Assembly (NCBI RefSeq): GCF_963668385.1
Contig: NZ_OY764327.1
Span: 3,382,501 to 3,446,500 of the forward strand
Origin: an uncultured Carboxylicivirga sp.
Lineage (GTDB): Bacteria; Bacteroidota; Bacteroidia; Bacteroidales; Marinilabiliaceae
DNA: 64,000 nt
Direction: 5' to 3'
This document shows positions 8,845-16,877 of the stretch, piece after piece. The notes under the pieces were generated by a model. That model did not search any database. It had not been told where the DNA came from and worked only from the letters and a program-made list of their open reading frames with translations. Position 1 is the stretch's first letter. Every line of letters starts with the position of its first letter. The position numbers and the translations under genes were made by a program.

Positions 8845-9285
8845 CTATTGCATTGATTTGTTTAAAAAGAGCCAGTAATAGCCAATGTCGCGGATAGCAG
8901 TTACAAATTGTTCGAAATCAACTGGTTTAACGATGTAGCTATTAACATTAAGTCGATAGCTTTCAATTACATCTTTTTCTTCAGCAGAGGAGGTTAGTAC
9001 CACTATAGGTAAATCTTTCTTGTTGGGATCACTTTTGATGATTTTTAGAATTTCAAGACCTCCTATTTTGGGCAATTTTAAATCAAGCAATATCAGTTTT
9101 AGGTTAGAAGTATTAATATTTGCATATTTTCCGCGTGTGTATACGAAATCAAGAGCGTCTTCACCATTGGTGACATGGAATATCTCATTAACCAGATTGT
9201 GCTTTTTAAATGAACGAATTGTCATTTCTGCATCAGTCGGGTTATCTTCAACTAGTAGGAAATTTATTGAGTTTGAATCTGCCAT
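8845..9285 (-). CDS. Rcp1-like single-domain response regulator
   Basis: 146 residues made of one receiver domain. Acidic residues in LLVEDNPTD, phosphoacceptor D68 (LLDLKLP), the switch Thr/Ser in VLTSS and K120 (VKP) are all present. The sequence style (ALDFVYTRGKY, long alpha4-beta5 region and the C-terminal FWL-type tail) is that of the Rcp1 group that partners phytochrome-like kinases. It starts 4 bp after the large PAS kinase, whose kinase core is of the matching SHDLRAPLR type, so the two are very likely a cognate pair. With no output domain it should relay phosphate or act by protein contact. Confidence 0.88.
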   Translation of the reverse strand: MADSNSINFLLVEDNPTDAEMTIRSFKKHNLVNEIFHVTNGEDALDFVYTRGKYANINTSNLKLILLDLKLPKIGGLEILKIIKSDPNKKDLPIVVLTSSAEEKDVIESYRLNVNSYIVKPVDFEQFVTAIRDIGYYWLFLNKSMQ

Positions 9286-9289
9286 AGTT

Positions 9290-12200
9290 TTAGTTTTTTA
9301 GATGTGTAGGTAGTGTAAAATAAAACGTGGTACCTTTGTTTGGCATACTTTCGGCTCGAATAGATCCGTTGTGTTTATCAATAATACGTTTAACGATTGC
9401 AAGTCCTACTCCGGTTCCTGTATATTCAGATTCGGAATGTAATCGTTGAAAAATTTCAAAAATTTTGTGTTGATATTCAGGTTTAAAACCACATCCATAA
9501 TCTTTTATGTAGTATGTAGCTTGGTTGTGATCTCGTGTTGAGCAGCCTATCTCTATTTTTTTGTTTTGTGATTTTGAACTGTATTTAATAGCATTTCCTA
9601 TAAGGTTAGTCCATAATTGTTTAATCGATGTTGGGTCACCTTCAATATCAGGAATTTCTTTAACTATTAATTCAAATTCGTCTTGTTCTTTTTTTGAGGC
9701 AACTTCCATAAACATCGACCATGCGATTGCTTTCATATCTATTTTAATCATTTCAAGTTCGGTGCGAGATGTTCGTGAAAGTTTTAATAAATCAGATATT
9801 AACTGATTCATCTTTATTGAATTTTCCTGAATCACATTTAAATATCGCTTTCCTTCATCATCAAGTACAGCATCATAATCTTCTTTTAAAAAACCTGAAT
9901 ATCCATTGATTGCTCGCAGAGGGGCTCTTAAATCATGAGAAACTGAATAAGTAAATGCTTCCATTTCTTTATTAGAGGCTTCTAAGTCAGCAGTTCGCTG
10001 TTTAACCAAGTGTTCAAGGTGTTCTTTATATTCATTAAGTTGTATTTCTGCATTTTTACGATCTATAATTTCCCAGGCTAAATCGGCCATTTGTTGAAGA
10101 ATTTTCATATCAGCCTCAGTATAATTTGTAGGCTTATTTCCAACACCTAAAATCGCTTTTATTTTATTTCCTCGAATAACAGGAACAACTATTTCACGAA
10201 TAACTTGAGCATGGCCAGAAGGTAATCCTTTTTTGTTTTTTTCAGTTTTATAATTATTGTGAATCACAGGCTTTCGGATTTTAATACAGTCAGCCCAAAT
10301 TCCTGCTTTAGAGATAGGATAATGTTTAGAAGTAGGAATTGTTTTGCAATAATCCTTTAGAGTGTTAGACGACCATTGTTGCAATAGTATTTGTTCCTGA
10401 TCTTCGTCAACAAAGTGATAGAATCCAATTAAACTGTTTGTAATTGCTTCGGCTTCGTTTAAAAAGTTGATTAATAAATTAGATATATTTTGATGAAGAC
10501 TTAAGTCAATTAATTTAAGTTGAACGGAGTTTAATCTCTCATTTATTTTTCGGGTAGTTATATCATGAAGAGTAATAATGCTTTGTTCTCCATTTGGTAA
10601 ATGAGAATGATTTAATAATATGTATTTATGATTTTTGTCTTTACAAATAAAGGATAGTTCAATGGATTTGGATAGACTTTGATGTATTAGTTTATCTAAT
10701 GATAAAAGATCAATTAGCTTTTGTTGATCATCTGACTTTATTAAGTTTTTAAGAAATATTTTATTTTGAATTTCCTTTAAATTATATCCCGACATATGAC
10801 AGAATTGTTCGTTACAAAGTCGAATAAGGCCCTGTTTGTTGATAATGATGGTTGCAATTCCTTTGTTTTCGAAAAAAGAACGGAATTTAGCTTCATTTTC
10901 TTTTATTACTTTCAAATTGTTAACTCGTTCTGTAATATCACGAGCGGTTGTTAATACTACATTTTTATCATAGTAGGTCATTAATTTCGAATTAATCTCA
11001 ACGGGGTAAACTCTGCCACTTTTTGTTTTATGAATGCTTTCGAATGTTAGAATGTTATTCTTTTTTGTCATTTTGTTTAACATTCCCATAAGAGCTTCAT
11101 TGTTAATTGTCGGATCGATGAGATTAATAGACTTACCAATTATTTCATCACGTGAGTATCCATTTCTTTCAACAAATGTTTTATTTATTTCAATCAGTTT
11201 GGCATCATAATCTAAAATCATCAAAGAGTCGGTTGATTCATTAAATATATTGGTAAAATTCTGAGCCATTTGATGAATTTTTTCGGCTGCATTTTTTCTT
11301 TCGGTTATATCTCGAACGAGTGTTATTACTACGGGTTGTTTTTCAATTTGAAATAAGCGCAAACTAATTTCAACGGGTAATTCTGTACCATCTTTTTTGA
11401 AGTGGACAGTTTCAAGTAAATACATTTTATTTTCAAGTATGGCTTTTATCGCTGTTTCTCCATCTTTAGTATCGGTTTTAGAAATTCTACTTATATCTTG
11501 TGGGGTCATACTAAGTAGTTCCTTTCTTGTATATCCGTATCGTTTGCAGGCAACATCATTTACTTCAATAAATCGTCCGAAACTATTGTTTTCAATTGTA
11601 AGAACGAAAATTGCATCATTAATTCCGTCAAAAAGAGCTTTGTATTTTGATTCTGATTTTTTTAAAGCATTCTGAGCTTCTTTTATTTCTGAAAGGTCAA
11701 AAGCTGTTGCTCCTAAAAATAATGGATTCCCTAATTCATCTGGAATTGTGGCAGCACTCATTAGCATTGGAAACTCAGTGCCATCTTTTTTAATATGGTT
11801 TAACTCAAAAGCTTTTATTTTGCCTTTCTTTATTGTACGTTCTAAAATTTTTTGAACTTTTATTAATTGATCATCAGAGTGAAAAGCTGTTATTGTTTTA
11901 CCTATTAATTCGTGAGGTTCATAACCGTGAGTATGGGCAAAGTATTCATTTACATAAATAATAGTTGTATCCAGATTGGTTATAACACTGCCATATAACG
12001 ATTTGTCGGCTATAGTTTTAAATTTATGTATATCTTCTTCAGCTTTCTTTATCTTTGAAATGTCTTGTATGATACCTTTTATTTCGTTGGTTTCAGAGAA
12101 ATATTGAGCTATGGAATACACATCAATTATCTCTCCGGTTGTCTGATTTCTTAATTTGAAGGTTTCTTCATACGGAGCTAGGCCATAAATTAAATTTTGT

Positions 12201-13954
12201 AATGCGTTATTTAACCGTTCTCGATATTCTGGCAAATGAACCATTTGAACCATATCTGCTGTTACAGGTTTACCATTGGTAAATCCATACATGCTGATGG
12301 TTTGCTCTGATCCCCAAAAAGCATTGGTATTTAAATTAGCATACCATGTTCCTATTTTTCCTGTTTTTTGTGCCCATTTTAAATTATAGTTGATTTCTTG
12401 TAGTTTCTCACTAATGTCTTTTTTATCAGTGATGTCGCTTATGAATCCTTCTAAGAAATTTTGTCCATCAATTGTTACTTGTTTCCCTTTTTCCCAAACC
12501 CATTTAATAGCACCTGATTTTGTTTTAATTCGGTATTCTAATTCAAATGGAGTATGATTTTCAAGTGCTTTTTGTACTGTTGACCATACATATTGCTGAT
12601 CTTTATGAATAATTAAATCATTAAAACATAAGTTAGGGTTGTTAATAAACTCATCCGGCGAATATTCTAATAGATCGTAACAGCCAGAACTAAGGTATGT
12701 TAAATCCCAATCTTTATTGTTGATACTCGTATAGGCCATACCTGGTAAGTTATCGAGTAAATTTTCCAGCTTTTGCTCGTTTTCTTTTAGTTTCTTTTGA
12801 AGATTGATTTTGTCTGTTACGTCTCGTGCAGCTACAATACGAACAGTTTCGTTATGGCGTACAACTTCTTTTGATTCCATTTCGCACCAAAATAAACTTC
12901 CATCTTTTCGAATTACTCTAGCAAGGAAAGGCGCATTTACGCGGTTTTTAATTTTTTCATAAATAATTTCAATATCGTCTTTATGAATTGCCTTTTTAAT
13001 CAGATTCATACCAATTAATTCTTCTTTGGAATAGCCAACTTTTTCAATAAATGAGTTATTACAATCGATTAGTATACCCTCTTTATGTACAACTATTCCT
13101 TCAAAGGTTGAATTAGTTAAAAATCGGTATCGTTCTTCTGTTACCTCTAGTTCTTTGTTAACTTCTTTCAACTCTTTTAATTTGTTTTCAAGAAGTGTAG
13201 TTCTATTCTTTATTTTCTGATCAAGCCTATTGTTTAACGTTTTTAATTCTAATAGCTGTCTAATTAATTGTTTGCGAAGAATAAATATTCCGTATAATGA
13301 TAGAGAGGCAATAATGATGATTGTCAGAATTATAAAATAAAGTAGTGTGTTTTTTGTTTTGTTTAATTTTGATTCTTGCCGTTGTATTCTATTATCCAGC
13401 ATCTCGAAAAATACACCAATTGGTTGCATTATATTTTCCTTATCGAGGTGATATTTTTTATCAAACATTATTTGTTGAGCAAAAGCGGTATCGGGTTCAC
13501 TAAAATTCGAAAAAACTCCTGCCGAATCAGCAAAAATACCTTTCATTGCGTTAAAGGCTGTTTTTTCGGTATTCACTAAATCATTTGATTTTTTTTCGGC
13601 TTTAATAAGAAGATTTAGTTCATATCCTGTAATTCCCAAATTTTGTAAACTATCTTGTATTGAGATTAATCTACCATTTGGCCATGGTTTAACACCATTT
13701 CTTATTGCCAAAACATTCCAGTAACGATTCTCCCAAATAGAATCTCCTGTAAGTACGTAAACTCTGCAATAACGCGTTAAATTATCAGAGCTATGTTTTA
13801 GCTCTTCAGCTAGTTTATACGAATAATAGTGGGTTCTTTTTTCCTTCTCTAAAGTTGCTGTAGTGTATAATATAGAGCATATAAGTATGGCCAAAACTAT
13901 TAATAAACTAATTATGGAGATGAATAATATATTATGAGATTTTGATTTATACAC
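9290..13954 (-). CDS. Membrane sensor histidine kinase with seven PAS domains and a GAF domain
   Basis: 1554 residues from a GTG start; no nearer ATG exists and the N-terminal membrane helix follows at once. Layout: TM helix (about 8-30), a mostly helical periplasmic sensor region, second TM (about 204-226), coiled coil, seven consecutive PAS/PAC units (about 270-1140, most ending in a D-I-T-x-R/K type PAC tail), one GAF domain (about 1150-1310), then a bacteriophytochrome-type kinase core with H1340 in SHDLRAPLR and an HATPase with NLIGNAIKYS, DYGCGF and GTGVGLAIVK. It should sense an extracytoplasmic cue plus small ligands or redox state and phosphorylate the Rcp1-like regulator encoded 4 bp downstream. 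No phytochrome chromophore domain is present. Confidence 0.9.
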   Translation of the reverse strand: MYKSKSHNILFISIISLLIVLAILICSILYTTATLEKEKRTHYYSYKLAEELKHSSDNLTRYCRVYVLTGDSIWENRYWNVLAIRNGVKPWPNGRLISIQDSLQNLGITGYELNLLIKAEKKSNDLVNTEKTAFNAMKGIFADSAGVFSNFSEPDTAFAQQIMFDKKYHLDKENIMQPIGVFFEMLDNRIQRQESKLNKTKNTLLYFIILTIIIIASLSLYGIFILRKQLIRQLLELKTLNNRLDQKIKNRTTLLENKLKELKEVNKELEVTEERYRFLTNSTFEGIVVHKEGILIDCNNSFIEKVGYSKEELIGMNLIKKAIHKDDIEIIYEKIKNRVNAPFLARVIRKDGSLFWCEMESKEVVRHNETVRIVAARDVTDKINLQKKLKENEQKLENLLDNLPGMAYTSINNKDWDLTYLSSGCYDLLEYSPDEFINNPNLCFNDLIIHKDQQYVWSTVQKALENHTPFELEYRIKTKSGAIKWVWEKGKQVTIDGQNFLEGFISDITDKKDISEKLQEINYNLKWAQKTGKIGTWYANLNTNAFWGSEQTISMYGFTNGKPVTADMVQMVHLPEYRERLNNALQNLIYGLAPYEETFKLRNQTTGEIIDVYSIAQYFSETNEIKGIIQDISKIKKAEEDIHKFKTIADKSLYGSVITNLDTTIIYVNEYFAHTHGYEPHELIGKTITAFHSDDQLIKVQKILERTIKKGKIKAFELNHIKKDGTEFPMLMSAATIPDELGNPLFLGATAFDLSEIKEAQNALKKSESKYKALFDGINDAIFVLTIENNSFGRFIEVNDVACKRYGYTRKELLSMTPQDISRISKTDTKDGETAIKAILENKMYLLETVHFKKDGTELPVEISLRLFQIEKQPVVITLVRDITERKNAAEKIHQMAQNFTNIFNESTDSLMILDYDAKLIEINKTFVERNGYSRDEIIGKSINLIDPTINNEALMGMLNKMTKKNNILTFESIHKTKSGRVYPVEINSKLMTYYDKNVVLTTARDITERVNNLKVIKENEAKFRSFFENKGIATIIINKQGLIRLCNEQFCHMSGYNLKEIQNKIFLKNLIKSDDQQKLIDLLSLDKLIHQSLSKSIELSFICKDKNHKYILLNHSHLPNGEQSIITLHDITTRKINERLNSVQLKLIDLSLHQNISNLLINFLNEAEAITNSLIGFYHFVDEDQEQILLQQWSSNTLKDYCKTIPTSKHYPISKAGIWADCIKIRKPVIHNNYKTEKNKKGLPSGHAQVIREIVVPVIRGNKIKAILGVGNKPTNYTEADMKILQQMADLAWEIIDRKNAEIQLNEYKEHLEHLVKQRTADLEASNKEMEAFTYSVSHDLRAPLRAINGYSGFLKEDYDAVLDDEGKRYLNVIQENSIKMNQLISDLLKLSRTSRTELEMIKIDMKAIAWSMFMEVASKKEQDEFELIVKEIPDIEGDPTSIKQLWTNLIGNAIKYSSKSQNKKIEIGCSTRDHNQATYYIKDYGCGFKPEYQHKIFEIFQRLHSESEYTGTGVGLAIVKRIIDKHNGSIRAESMPNKGTTFYFTLPTHLKN

Positions 13955-14339
13955 GTGTTTGAGTTTAGGAGAATAAATAGCATTATTAGCTATATCTGGT
14001 TAATAAAGTTAATTAAGGATGTATTGTATTTACCTATAATGATTAATTACAGATGCTTTATGGGAATCTTCTTGAAGAAAGATGTGCGAGTTAGTTTCAT
14101 GGTTTATGGTGTTTAGGGTAATCGTAATTGAGTTTAGTTACATATTCTTTTTACTAAAAGAATAAATAATTTACCTCATTATTCAGTCATTGTCAATTGG
14201 TTTACATCTTTTTTATTTTCTATTGTTGATTAAAGCTAAAGCAACATTTTCTAATAAGTCGTAGAAAACGCAACGTGTTTTAAGTTTTTTGTGTATCTGA
14301 TAGTTGCAGATTGAACTATTATTCAGTTAAAATGTATTT
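13955..14339. other. Divergent intergenic region, no gene seen
   Basis: 385 bp between the divergent PAS-kinase and DUF423 genes, strongly AT-rich. It contains an inverted repeat TATTCTTTT / AAAAGAATA with a 4-nt loop at 14143-14164. I found no clear TAnnTTTG box on either strand and no convincing small ORF. Confidence 0.5.
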
Positions 14340-14753
14340 ATGAAAATAATGATGGATAATATGAAGAGACTTGCTTTAATTTTAGCCTCTGTTTATGGAG
14401 GATTGTCAGTTGTTTTAGGGGCTTTAGGAGCCCATGCTCTAAGAAGTATTTTGCCTACAGATAAATTACAAAGCTTTGAAACAGGTGTTCGTTATATGCT
14501 TATACATGCTGTGGTTTTATTGGTTATTGGTTTTGTTTTTAAATTTAAAACCCGATTGCAAAAAGGCATGGCCATGTGTTTTATAATTGGTACTTTCTTG
14601 TTTTCGTTTAGTATCTTTTTACTTAGTATGGCAAGTGCATTCAAATGGCAACTAAGTTTTCTTGGTCCTATTACGCCATTGGGTGGATTATTTATGATTA
14701 CAGGATGGATACTTCTTCTGTTAACGATAATTAAGCAGTTGCCTAAATCTTAA
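14340..14753 (+). CDS. DUF423 small membrane protein
   Basis: 137 residues with four membrane helices. The N-terminal helix carries the DUF423 hallmark GALGAHALR, followed by a short loop (FETGVRYMLIHA) and a third helix pair ending in LGPITPLGGLFMITGW, which is the conserved second signature. This is the YgdD/TMEM256 family of inner-membrane proteins, function unknown. ATG 14340 is used, though ATG 14352 or 14361 could also be the start. It precedes the aminotransferase by 26 bp, where a separate promoter-like box lies. Confidence 0.85.
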   Translation: MKIMMDNMKRLALILASVYGGLSVVLGALGAHALRSILPTDKLQSFETGVRYMLIHAVVLLVIGFVFKFKTRLQKGMAMCFIIGTFLFSFSIFLLSMASAFKWQLSFLGPITPLGGLFMITGWILLLLTIIKQLPKS

Positions 14754-14757
14754 TTTT

Positions 14758-14765
14758 TATCTTTG
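14758..14765 (+). promoter_or_regulatory. Possible -7 box for the aminotransferase gene
   Basis: TATCTTTG fits TAnnTTTG exactly and would give a leader of about ten bases before ATG 14780. A TTG at 14739-14741 is only 16 nt upstream, so the -33 element is weak. Confidence 0.4.
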
Positions 14766-14779
14766 CGAAAAAAATAAAT

Positions 14780-15928
14780 ATGAGCATCGACGAGCGTTTG
14801 GCAAACACAAATTTTCCATTGCCCGCCATCAGGCAAGTTAATATGGCAAAACATGCAACGGGCATTAGTTTAGGATTAGGTGAACTAAAAGGTTTTGAAG
14901 TTGACGGTAAAATTAAACAAGCAATGGCAGAAAGCTGGGAAAAGAGTGCTGTCTGTTATACTCAAAATGCAGGTTTACCTCAATTACGTCAAGTTGTTGC
15001 CGAACGTCAGCAAAAGGTTGATGGGTTTGCTTATAGTTCCGATCATGTTATTATTACCATTGGAGTTCAGAATGCTGTTTATTCAAGCGTTAAAACACTG
15101 GCTAAGCTAGGAGCTAAGCGCGTTTTAATACCATCAATCCATTTTGGTATTTATAAGAAGATTCCTGCTGAATTTGGTTTAGAAGTTCTTACTTATCCCC
15201 TTAAAGAAGATTTTGGTATAGATTTTATGGCATTAGAATCTATGCTAAAAAAGGATGATGTGATGATTCTGAATTCACCATCTAATCCAACAGGTAGAGT
15301 TTATTCTTCTGAGGAGTTGAAGGAATTATCTGAATTATTAAATAATAAACTTACTGAAGGTTATTTGATATCTGACGAAATCTATGGCCAATTGGTTTAT
15401 GAAGGCGAGGGATTTACTTCGTTTTCAAAATATTTCAACCGAACAATCGTAGTTGATGGAATCTCTAAAAGTGGTGCTGTGGCTGGTTTGCGAGTAGGTT
15501 GGGTGATTACACAAAATGAAAAATTGGCCAAAGCCATCACCTCCAACAATGCAACCGTGATAAGTACGCCACCAACACCTAATCAATGGGCGGCAATTCC
15601 TGTTGTTAATGGAGAAACCCGATTGACGATACAACATTATAACGAGGTGTTATTGGAGAATAGAAACAAAGTTGTGGCTTTTCTTAAGAAGATGAAAATT
15701 CCTTTTAACGCCCCTCGTGGTAGTTTTTACATTTTTCCCAAAGTGTCAGGAATATTAGGAGACCAAGTGAAAGAGTTTTGTATTCAAACAGCTGGTCAGG
15801 AAAAAAGTGTTGTAGTAATTCCTGGGGAAGCTTTTGGAGCTCCCGAATATTTGAGAATTTCGTTAGCTTCGTTTGAACTGGAAGAAGGATTGATGCGATT
15901 GGAAAAGGCTTTGAAAGAGTGGAAATAA
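14780..15928 (+). CDS. PLP-dependent class I/II aminotransferase
   Basis: 382 residues, the usual length for fold-type I aminotransferases. Visible motifs: NSPSNPTGRVY in the centre, SDEIYGQLVY with the Asp that contacts the pyridine nitrogen, the lysine forming the Schiff base K230 in ISKSGAVAGLRVGW, and the C-terminal LRISLASF with the substrate carboxylate-binding Arg. It transfers an amino group between an amino acid and a 2-oxo acid in the cytosol; the exact substrate cannot be read from sequence. It follows DUF423, and a small imperfect inverted repeat (AAAGAA / TTCTTT, about 15973-15988) lies after it. Confidence 0.9.
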   Translation: MSIDERLANTNFPLPAIRQVNMAKHATGISLGLGELKGFEVDGKIKQAMAESWEKSAVCYTQNAGLPQLRQVVAERQQKVDGFAYSSDHVIITIGVQNAVYSSVKTLAKLGAKRVLIPSIHFGIYKKIPAEFGLEVLTYPLKEDFGIDFMALESMLKKDDVMILNSPSNPTGRVYSSEELKELSELLNNKLTEGYLISDEIYGQLVYEGEGFTSFSKYFNRTIVVDGISKSGAVAGLRVGWVITQNEKLAKAITSNNATVISTPPTPNQWAAIPVVNGETRLTIQHYNEVLLENRNKVVAFLKKMKIPFNAPRGSFYIFPKVSGILGDQVKEFCIQTAGQEKSVVVIPGEAFGAPEYLRISLASFELEEGLMRLEKALKEWK

Positions 15929-16001
15929 ACTAATTTAAGGAACTATTCTTTATATGATGCGATTTGTTGTAATAAAGAACCGTTCTTTAATCTCAGAATA
16001 C

Positions 16002-16032
16002 AAAAAAAACGGCAACCAACAGGCTGCCGTTT
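16002..16032 (-). terminator. Terminator of the MaoC-like gene
   Basis: Stem AAACGGCA / TGCCGTTT (16007-16014 and 16025-16032) with a 10-nt loop; on the minus strand it is followed by eight Ts (complement of 16002-16009). It lies 22 bp past the stop codon of the 16055 gene. Confidence 0.8.
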
Positions 16033-16054
16033 CCTATTTTGTATCAATACTTTC

Positions 16055-16519
16055 TTAAGCGTTGAAATGGTATAAGAAAACAATTTCACCTTCGTAGGCA
16101 GGTTTACGGCTTCCTTCAATTTCCAATTTAATACCAATAGTAGCTTTGGTTACGCCACGCAGGTTTTTGGCATCAACTACAGAAGCATGTAAACGAACTT
16201 TGTCGTTTACTTTTACAGGAGCATTGAATTTTAATTTTTCAATACCGTAGTTAACCTGCATTTTTAAGTTTTGAACATCAACAATCTGATTCCAAAGGTG
16301 TGGAAGGATTGAAACAGTCAAATATCCGTGTGCGATAGTTGATCCAAAAGGTCCGTCTTTTGCTTTTTCTTCGTCAACATGAATCCATTGATGATCTAAT
16401 GTTGCATCAGCAAAGAGGTTAATTTGTTCTTGTGTAAATTGGTGGTAGTCGGAAATTCCAAGTTCGCTGCCAATTAGTTTTTCCAGTTCATCGAAACTTT
16501 TGATGATTACTTTACTCAT
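16055..16519 (-). CDS. MaoC-like (NodN/HtdZ-type) hydratase
   Basis: 154-residue single hot-dog-fold protein. The catalytic block FADATLDHQWIHVDEEKA contains the Asp and His of the R-specific hydratase motif, followed by GPFGSTIAHGYLTVSILP. It is close in style to mycobacterial Rv0130 (HtdZ) and NodN, which hydrate trans-2-enoyl-thioesters to (R)-3-hydroxyacyl-thioesters. A role in fatty-acid or hydroxyacyl metabolism is likely. It is monocistronic, with a strong terminator after it and a possible -7 box (TATATTTG on the minus strand, 16566-16573) before it. Confidence 0.88.
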   Translation of the reverse strand: MSKVIIKSFDELEKLIGSELGISDYHQFTQEQINLFADATLDHQWIHVDEEKAKDGPFGSTIAHGYLTVSILPHLWNQIVDVQNLKMQVNYGIEKLKFNAPVKVNDKVRLHASVVDAKNLRGVTKATIGIKLEIEGSRKPAYEGEIVFLYHFNA

Positions 16520-16871
16520 CTTTTTTTATTTTGAACGTTGTTATTTACAAATCGTAATTTCAGCGCAAATATAGGATAATCATTTAAAATGTTTCTGATG
16601 GTATTATTCAACGATCGAATCTTAAGTACTGAGAATCCTTTTTTCGAAAACGTTTTCGAGCTCTTCAATAAAAGAAATTTTTAAAAAATAGACGTGTTAA
16701 ACTAAATATTATTATACTGTAAATTAAGTCTGGGAGCCTTGATGGATAAGGGGTTTTAGTGTGTGGTAGGAATGAAGTCTCAATAATTAGTGCTGATAAA
16801 TCTTTTTCTATTCATAAAGAGGCTTAGTAACTTGCATCAGGTAATTAAATCAAATTATCGATAGAAAATCC
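16520..16871. other. Divergent intergenic region between MaoC-like and GH13 genes
   Basis: About 350 bp without a gene. It holds a -7-like box for the MaoC-like gene (16566-16573, minus) and a perfect LacI-type palindrome (16644-16659). No clear promoter box is visible for the GH13 gene. Confidence 0.5.
16644..16659. promoter_or_regulatory. Predicted LacI-family operator
   Basis: TCGAAAACGTTTTCGA is a perfect 16-bp palindrome with a central CG, the architecture of LacI/GalR-family operators. It lies about 215 bp upstream of the GH13 amylase gene and about 125 bp upstream of the MaoC-like gene. No LacI-type regulator is encoded in this window. Confidence 0.55.
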
Positions 16872-16877
16872 TTGTAT

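Noticed and set aside
9290-13954. Bacteriophytochrome photoreceptor
   Set aside because: Although the kinase core and the Rcp1-like partner fit, there is no PAS-GAF-PHY chromophore module; the single GAF follows seven ordinary PAS domains.
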